This document shows positions 60,910 to 64,000 of a DNA stretch of 64,000 nt, in pieces; position 1 is the first letter of the stretch; each line of letters starts with the position of its first letter. Origin of the DNA: Streptomyces sp. NRRL F-6131 (lineage in GTDB: Bacteria; Actinomycetota; Actinomycetes; Streptomycetales; Streptomycetaceae); the NCBI GenBank assembly GCA_000719695.1, contig JOHN01000025.1:38376-102375 (forward strand). The letters are read 5' to 3'. Below the pieces are notes generated by a model. The model ran no database searches, had not been told where the DNA came from, and saw nothing but the letters and a program-made list of their open reading frames with translations. Made by a program: the position numbers and the translations under genes.

Positions 60910-61776
60910 TCAGCGGAACCGGTCGAGATGCTCCCGGAGGAATGCTTCCAGGGTACGCGGGGCGCGTCCGATCAGCCGGGTCGCGGCATCGTCCGGGGTC
61001 TCCGGGCGCTCCACGGCGAGTCGCTGGATCTCGACCACGTGGGCGGCCAGCCAGTCCGGCATCCCGGCCCGGGCGACCAGGTGGGCGTGCAGCTCGGCGG
61101 GCGGCAGGTCGACGTACTGCACCGGCCGGCCCAGCAGGGTGCCCAGCAGCCCGGCCAGCTCGGCGTGGCTGTAGGCCCGCCCGCCGGTCAGCGGGAGGCT
61201 GCCGCCGATCGCCTCGGGGCGGGTGAGCACGGCGGCGGCGACGTCGCCGATGTCCCGGCAGTCGACGTAGTTGCACCGCGCCGTGCCCATCGCGCCGTGG
61301 ATCACCCCGGCCGCGGCGATGCCGGGCGCGAGCAGCAGCAGCTTCTGCATGAACGCGTACGGGCGCAGCACGGTCGTCGGGAGGTCGTAGGCGCGCAGCC
61401 GTTCCTCGATCAGGTGGTGCCCGCGCGAGACGGCGACCGGGGAGTCGGGCTCGGCGGCCGGTGCGGAGACCTTGACGACGTGCTCCACGCCCTGGAACAC
61501 GGCCAGGTCCACCGCGCGCAGCTCGTGCTCGACCTGCTGCGGACCGTTCGCCATGGTCAGGAAGAGCCGCGTGGTCCCCTTGAGGGCGGCGCGCAGCGAG
61601 GCCGGGTCGCCGGCGTCGGCGGCCACCGCCTCGACCAGTGGGCGGGTGCGCCCGTCGAGGCCGGCCAGCAGCCGGTCGGGGTCCCGGCTCAGGGCGCGGA
61701 CGGGGACGTCCCGGGCGGTGAGGCTGCGCAGGGTGGCGCCGCCGGTGGCGCCGGACGCGCCCATGATGGTGATCAT
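60910..61776 (-). CDS. NmrA-type NAD(P)-binding reductase (288 aa)
   Basis: ITIMGASGATGGATLRSLTA is the atypical-SDR GxxGxxG loop; VRALSRDPDRLLAGL follows for cofactor recognition. LFLTMANGPQQVEHELRAVD and VVKVSAPAAEPDSPVAVSRG are NmrA/NAD(P)H-dependent reductase blocks, with no YxxxK catalytic pair obvious. ADPxR-type quinone reductases and redox sensors both belong here. ATG 61776 has AAGGAG 10 nt upstream. It lies 56 bp after the membrane-protein gene on the same strand, probably in one MarR-controlled transcript. Confidence 0.83.
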   Translation of the reverse strand: MITIMGASGATGGATLRSLTARDVPVRALSRDPDRLLAGLDGRTRPLVEAVAADAGDPASLRAALKGTTRLFLTMANGPQQVEHELRAVDLAVFQGVEHVVKVSAPAAEPDSPVAVSRGHHLIEERLRAYDLPTTVLRPYAFMQKLLLLAPGIAAAGVIHGAMGTARCNYVDCRDIGDVAAAVLTRPEAIGGSLPLTGGRAYSHAELAGLLGTLLGRPVQYVDLPPAELHAHLVARAGMPDWLAAHVVEIQRLAVERPETPDDAATRLIGRAPRTLEAFLREHLDRFR

Positions 61777-61832
61777 GCGGGTGCTGCTCCTTCGGTAGGG
61801 GTGGTGGCCGGGTTGGTCGGTGCGGGGTCTGG

Positions 61833-62306
61833 TCAGTGCGCGCGCCGGCGGCGGGGGAGGGAGACCCGCCAGCGCCAGGTGGTCATGGTCGCCGCGATCG
61901 CGGCGGACAGCGGGAGGTCGATCCGCAGCCGGCCCGGCCACGGGCTGTCGGCGAGTGCCGGTATCCGGGGCAGCAGCTCGGCGGCCGCCAGCCCGACGGC
62001 GAGGGCGAGGGCGGCGCAGCCGAGGCCGAAGGCGAGGGCGCGCAGCGGGATCGGCCCGCGGGCGGCCCAGGAGTCGGCGGACCGGCGCCGGTGGCGGAGG
62101 CCGACCAGGGTGGCGACCAGGGCCGAGGTGCCGGCGATGGTGGTGAGGGCCGCGATCCTGAGCTCCGACTGGCCGGTCGCGATGCCGCCGACGGTGGCCA
62201 TGACGGCGGGCGCCGCGTAGGCGATCAGCACCTCGCGCCAGAGGACGAAGCGCGGCGGGGTGCCGGTGTCGGGCGTGGTCGGTCGCTGCTCGGTTCTGCT
62301 GGTCAT
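61833..62306 (-). CDS. Small membrane protein, hypothetical (157 aa)
   Basis: Four hydrophobic helices: VLIAYAAPAVMATVGGIATG, IAALTTIAGTSALVATLVGL, PLRALAFGLGCAALALAVGL and LPLSAAIAATMTTWRWRVSL. No family recognised. It has a MarR-type palindrome and a perfect TATAAT -10 immediately upstream, and the NmrA reductase follows in the same direction, suggesting a two-gene stress-response operon. Confidence 0.72.
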   Translation of the reverse strand: MTSRTEQRPTTPDTGTPPRFVLWREVLIAYAAPAVMATVGGIATGQSELRIAALTTIAGTSALVATLVGLRHRRRSADSWAARGPIPLRALAFGLGCAALALAVGLAAAELLPRIPALADSPWPGRLRIDLPLSAAIAATMTTWRWRVSLPRRRRAH

Positions 62307-62320
62307 GGGTCGTCCAAGTG

Positions 62321-62356
62321 ATTAGGAGGCTAATTATAGGTGATCAGGTGGCTAAC
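62321..62356 (-). promoter_or_regulatory. MarR-type operator pair and TATAAT promoter
   Basis: ATTAGGAGGCTAAT (62321-62334, 5-bp dyad) and the related ATCAGGTGGCTAAC (62343-62356) are offset by 22 bp. A perfect minus-strand TATAAT (62333-62338) overlaps the first, so a bound repressor would block transcription of the 62306 gene. Confidence 0.65.
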
Positions 62357-62413
62357 TGGTGGGGTGCGAGGGGAGCCGGGGGGGCTGGTTCGGCGCCCCT
62401 CCGGGGGTGGGGT

Positions 62414-62500
62414 GCACGGGTCGGGCGGGGTCGGGCGGGGTCGGGCGGGGTCGGTCGGTCGTCGGTCGGTCGTCGGTCAGTCGTCGGTCAGTCGTCGGTC
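62414..62500. repeat. Tandem GGGTCGGGCG / GTCGGTCGTCGGTCA simple repeats
   Basis: Four GGTCGGGCGG-like units run into GTCGGTCGTCGGTCGGTCGT and GTCGGTCA units up to and slightly inside the 3' end of the MarR gene. Probably replication-slippage repeats. Confidence 0.7.
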
Positions 62501-63009
62501 AGGGCGGAGATGCCCTCGACCAGCCTGCCCAGCAGGTCGAGGAAGACCGTGCGCTCCTCGACCGAGAGTCCGCCGACCATTGCCTGCATCCGGTCGAAGT
62601 GCTCGGGTGCCATGTCGCGCAGCCGCTGGGCGCCCCGCGCGGTCAGTATCACCACGTTCCCCCGACCGTCCTCGGTGGACGGGCGCCGGGCGACCAGGCC
62701 GTCCCGCTCCAGTCCGTCGACCAGGCCGGTCACGGTCGCCCGCGAGACGCCGAGCGCGGCCGCCAGCTGCGAGGGCGACTTCTCGCCGCCCTGGTCCTCC
62801 AGGTCGGCCAGCAGTCGGTAGCGGCCGGTGGAGAGGCCGAAGCGCGCGAAGTGCGCCTCGGCGGCCTGTCCGAGCCGGGCTCCCGCGGTCATCAACCGGG
62901 CCGCGACCAGGATCGCCTGCGGGTCGGCCGGCAGGCCGTACCGGGAGAGCTGTCGACGGGCCTGGTCGAGCGAGGGTGCGCCGTTGCCGGCCGGGTGCTG
63001 CTGAGCCAT
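62488..63009 (-). CDS. MarR-family transcriptional regulator (173 aa)
   Basis: MarR fold: FARFGLSTGRYRLLADLEDQ, SQLAAALGVSRATVTGLVDG (recognition helix), ERDGLVARRPSTEDGRGNVV (wing), TARGAQRLRDMAPEHFDRMQ. It lies 181 bp upstream of the membrane-protein gene on the same strand, with an ATTAGG-type operator before each, so it probably represses both itself and the downstream pair. ATG 63009; no ribosome-binding site is evident. Confidence 0.9.
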   Translation of the reverse strand: MAQQHPAGNGAPSLDQARRQLSRYGLPADPQAILVAARLMTAGARLGQAAEAHFARFGLSTGRYRLLADLEDQGGEKSPSQLAAALGVSRATVTGLVDGLERDGLVARRPSTEDGRGNVVILTARGAQRLRDMAPEHFDRMQAMVGGLSVEERTVFLDLLGRLVEGISALTDD

Positions 63010-63013
63010 GAAA

Positions 63014-63030
63014 GTAATATGGCGCCTAAT
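63014..63030 (-). promoter_or_regulatory. Promoter/operator of the marR gene
   Basis: On the minus strand ATTAGGCGCCATATTAC contains half of the ATTAGG operator, a GGCGCC core and a -10-like CATATT or TATTAC 4-6 nt before the start codon, suggesting autoregulation and a leaderless or very short leader. Confidence 0.45.
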
Positions 63031-63145
63031 CTGATCTGTGGTCAAGTCGCCCCGGACGCTCAACGGCTCCGGCCCCGATCAGTGCGGCACGTTCACGTCG
63101 GCCCGTCGGGCCGGTCGGGGCCGGGAGCGCGCCGCCCGCGGGGAC

Positions 63146-64000
63146 TCAGCTCCGCTGGAAGAACTCCAGTTCGGCCAGGGCGAGATGGTGGTCGCCGCCC
63201 GGGCCTGCGGGGTCGTCGAGGGTCAGGCGGACGCTGGTGACGTCGCTGATGCCGGTGGGGAAGGTCTGCGGGCCGGGCTTGTCGATCAGGGTCAGCCGCT
63301 CGACCGACTTCCGGCCGTTCGAGGCGGTCACCTCCAGGTCGATCCGCAGGGCCCGACCCTCGCGGGCGTAGTCCTCGGGTGAGGTCGAGGCGCCGTTGGT
63401 GACGATCACGGCCACCAGGCGGAAGGGTTCGGCGAAGGTCAAGGTGATCGAGGCGCCAGGGCCCGGTGCGCCCCAGTAGCGGTTGCTGAGCCCGTCCGTG
63501 GCGTTGCCGGCCGGCCGGCCGGCGACCTCGGCACTCGCCTCCACGCGGACCGGGGTCACCGGCTTGCTCTTGCCCAGCTTGTCCCGGGTGTCCTCGATCA
63601 GGTCCCGGCCGGCCGGCAGCAGCAGGAAGCCGCCCGCGCACAGGGCCAGCACCACGGCCAGGATCACCAGGAAGCGCGTTGTCCGGCCCGAGCCGGCCCG
63701 GGTGCGGCGGCGCAGCGGCCGGACCGTCCGCCACCAGGGGAGCGGCGGTGGGGCCGTACCGGGCGCGAGCGGGTTTGCGCAGCGGCGACAGAAGCGGCGG
63801 TCGGGCGGGTTGGGCGTGCCGCAGGAGGGGCAGGGCGTCCCGGTGGCTTCGTCGTCCACCGGGACCGGCCGGACGACCGGACGTGGCGCGACGGCCTTCG
63901 CCGGCCGCACGGGCTGCGGTGAGTCGGGGGGAGGAGGAGCGGAGGCGCGCGGGGGCTCGGCGCGTGTGGGCTCGGCGGGTGGAGCGGGGACGGGGGGGGG
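63146..64000 (-). CDS. Zinc-ribbon / TM / discoidin-like protein, N-terminus outside the window
   Basis: CPSCGTPNPPDRRFCRRCAN is a four-Cys zinc ribbon, followed by one TM helix (FLVILAVVLALCAGGFLLLP) and an extracytoplasmic beta-sandwich (GNATDGLSNRYWGAPGPGAS, ITLTFAEPFRLVAVIVTNGA, LALAELEFFQRS), resembling F5/8-type or NADase-type glycan-binding domains. GTG 63910 could be a start, but the frame stays open and Pro/Ala/Glu-rich to base 64000. Relatives often carry a first zinc ribbon further N-terminal, so the gene probably continues outside. Likely surface carbohydrate binding. Confidence 0.75.
   Translation of the reverse strand, partial: PPPVPAPPAEPTRAEPPRASAPPPPDSPQPVRPAKAVAPRPVVRPVPVDDEATGTPCPSCGTPNPPDRRFCRRCANPLAPGTAPPPLPWWRTVRPLRRRTRAGSGRTTRFLVILAVVLALCAGGFLLLPAGRDLIEDTRDKLGKSKPVTPVRVEASAEVAGRPAGNATDGLSNRYWGAPGPGASITLTFAEPFRLVAVIVTNGASTSPEDYAREGRALRIDLEVTASNGRKSVERLTLIDKPGPQTFPTGISDVTSVRLTLDDPAGPGGDHHLALAELEFFQRS

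Noticed and set aside
62414..62500. CRISPR-like array
   Set aside because: The units are short, abutting and degenerate without spacers; they are simple tandem repeats.

Overview
The window is very GC-rich DNA (third codon positions almost all G or C). Its contents are typical of Streptomycetaceae: actinomycete non-ribosomal peptide synthetases (NRPSs), a DasR-like operator in front of a GH18 chitinase, an orphan QcrB, ornithine-lipid genes, several apparently leaderless regulator genes and many translationally coupled pairs. The genus is probably Streptomyces or Kitasatospora; I cannot decide between them. It looks like an accessory, secondary-metabolite-rich part of the chromosome. I saw no tRNA, rRNA, CRISPR array or replication origin.

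Layout. (1) 1-7.9 kb: the end of an NRPS cluster that enters from the left. A C-A(Gly)-T module is followed by a 36-residue ORF overlapped at both ends, then a C-A-T-TE protein fused to an MFS transporter. A 20-bp-stem terminator closes it. (2) 8-10.5 kb: an NADP/F420-type reductase and a secreted beta-propeller protein. (3) 10.5-20.05 kb: nine co-directional minus-strand genes, mostly overlapping or closely spaced, with no recognised pathway: a helical protein, a polyprenyl diphosphate synthase, a cupin, three related proteins sharing LHDASP and GFL[S/T]WP motifs, a one-pass membrane protein with an acidic tail, an asparagine-synthetase homologue without the glutaminase cysteine, and an aldehyde dehydrogenase. 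(4) 20.4-23.8 kb: an orphan cytochrome b (QcrB), small hypotheticals and an ArsR regulator. (5) 23.9-29.8 kb: an indigoidine (blue pigment) synthetase, a LysR regulator and a divergent dehydrogenase. (6) A 176-bp MITE-like element at 29.8-30.0 kb. (7) 30.1-36 kb: a metallo-beta-lactamase-fold enzyme with a divergent AraC regulator, then a xylose-type ABC transporter operon. (8) 36-54.9 kb: mixed metabolic genes: murQ, an LRV repeat protein, an Fe(II) oxygenase-like protein, a PaaI thioesterase, a YdcF protein, an MFS/MarR pair with a triple operator, a lipase-like protein, a prolyl aminopeptidase, the ornithine-lipid pair olsB-olsA, a serine hydrolase, the chitinase and a DUF3533-type membrane protein. 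(9) 55-60.8 kb: an epsilon-poly-L-lysine synthetase homologue (Pls) followed by an M1 metallopeptidase, preceded by three copies of a TGACGGnCCGTCA-type palindrome. (10) 60.9-64 kb: an NmrA reductase, a membrane protein, a MarR regulator with its operators, and a zinc-ribbon/TM/discoidin-like protein that runs off the right edge.

The most striking systems are the NRPS-MFS fusion with a cysteine-nucleophile thioesterase, the unexplained nine-gene cluster at 10.5-20 kb, and the Pls/M1 pair with its palindromic operator array.
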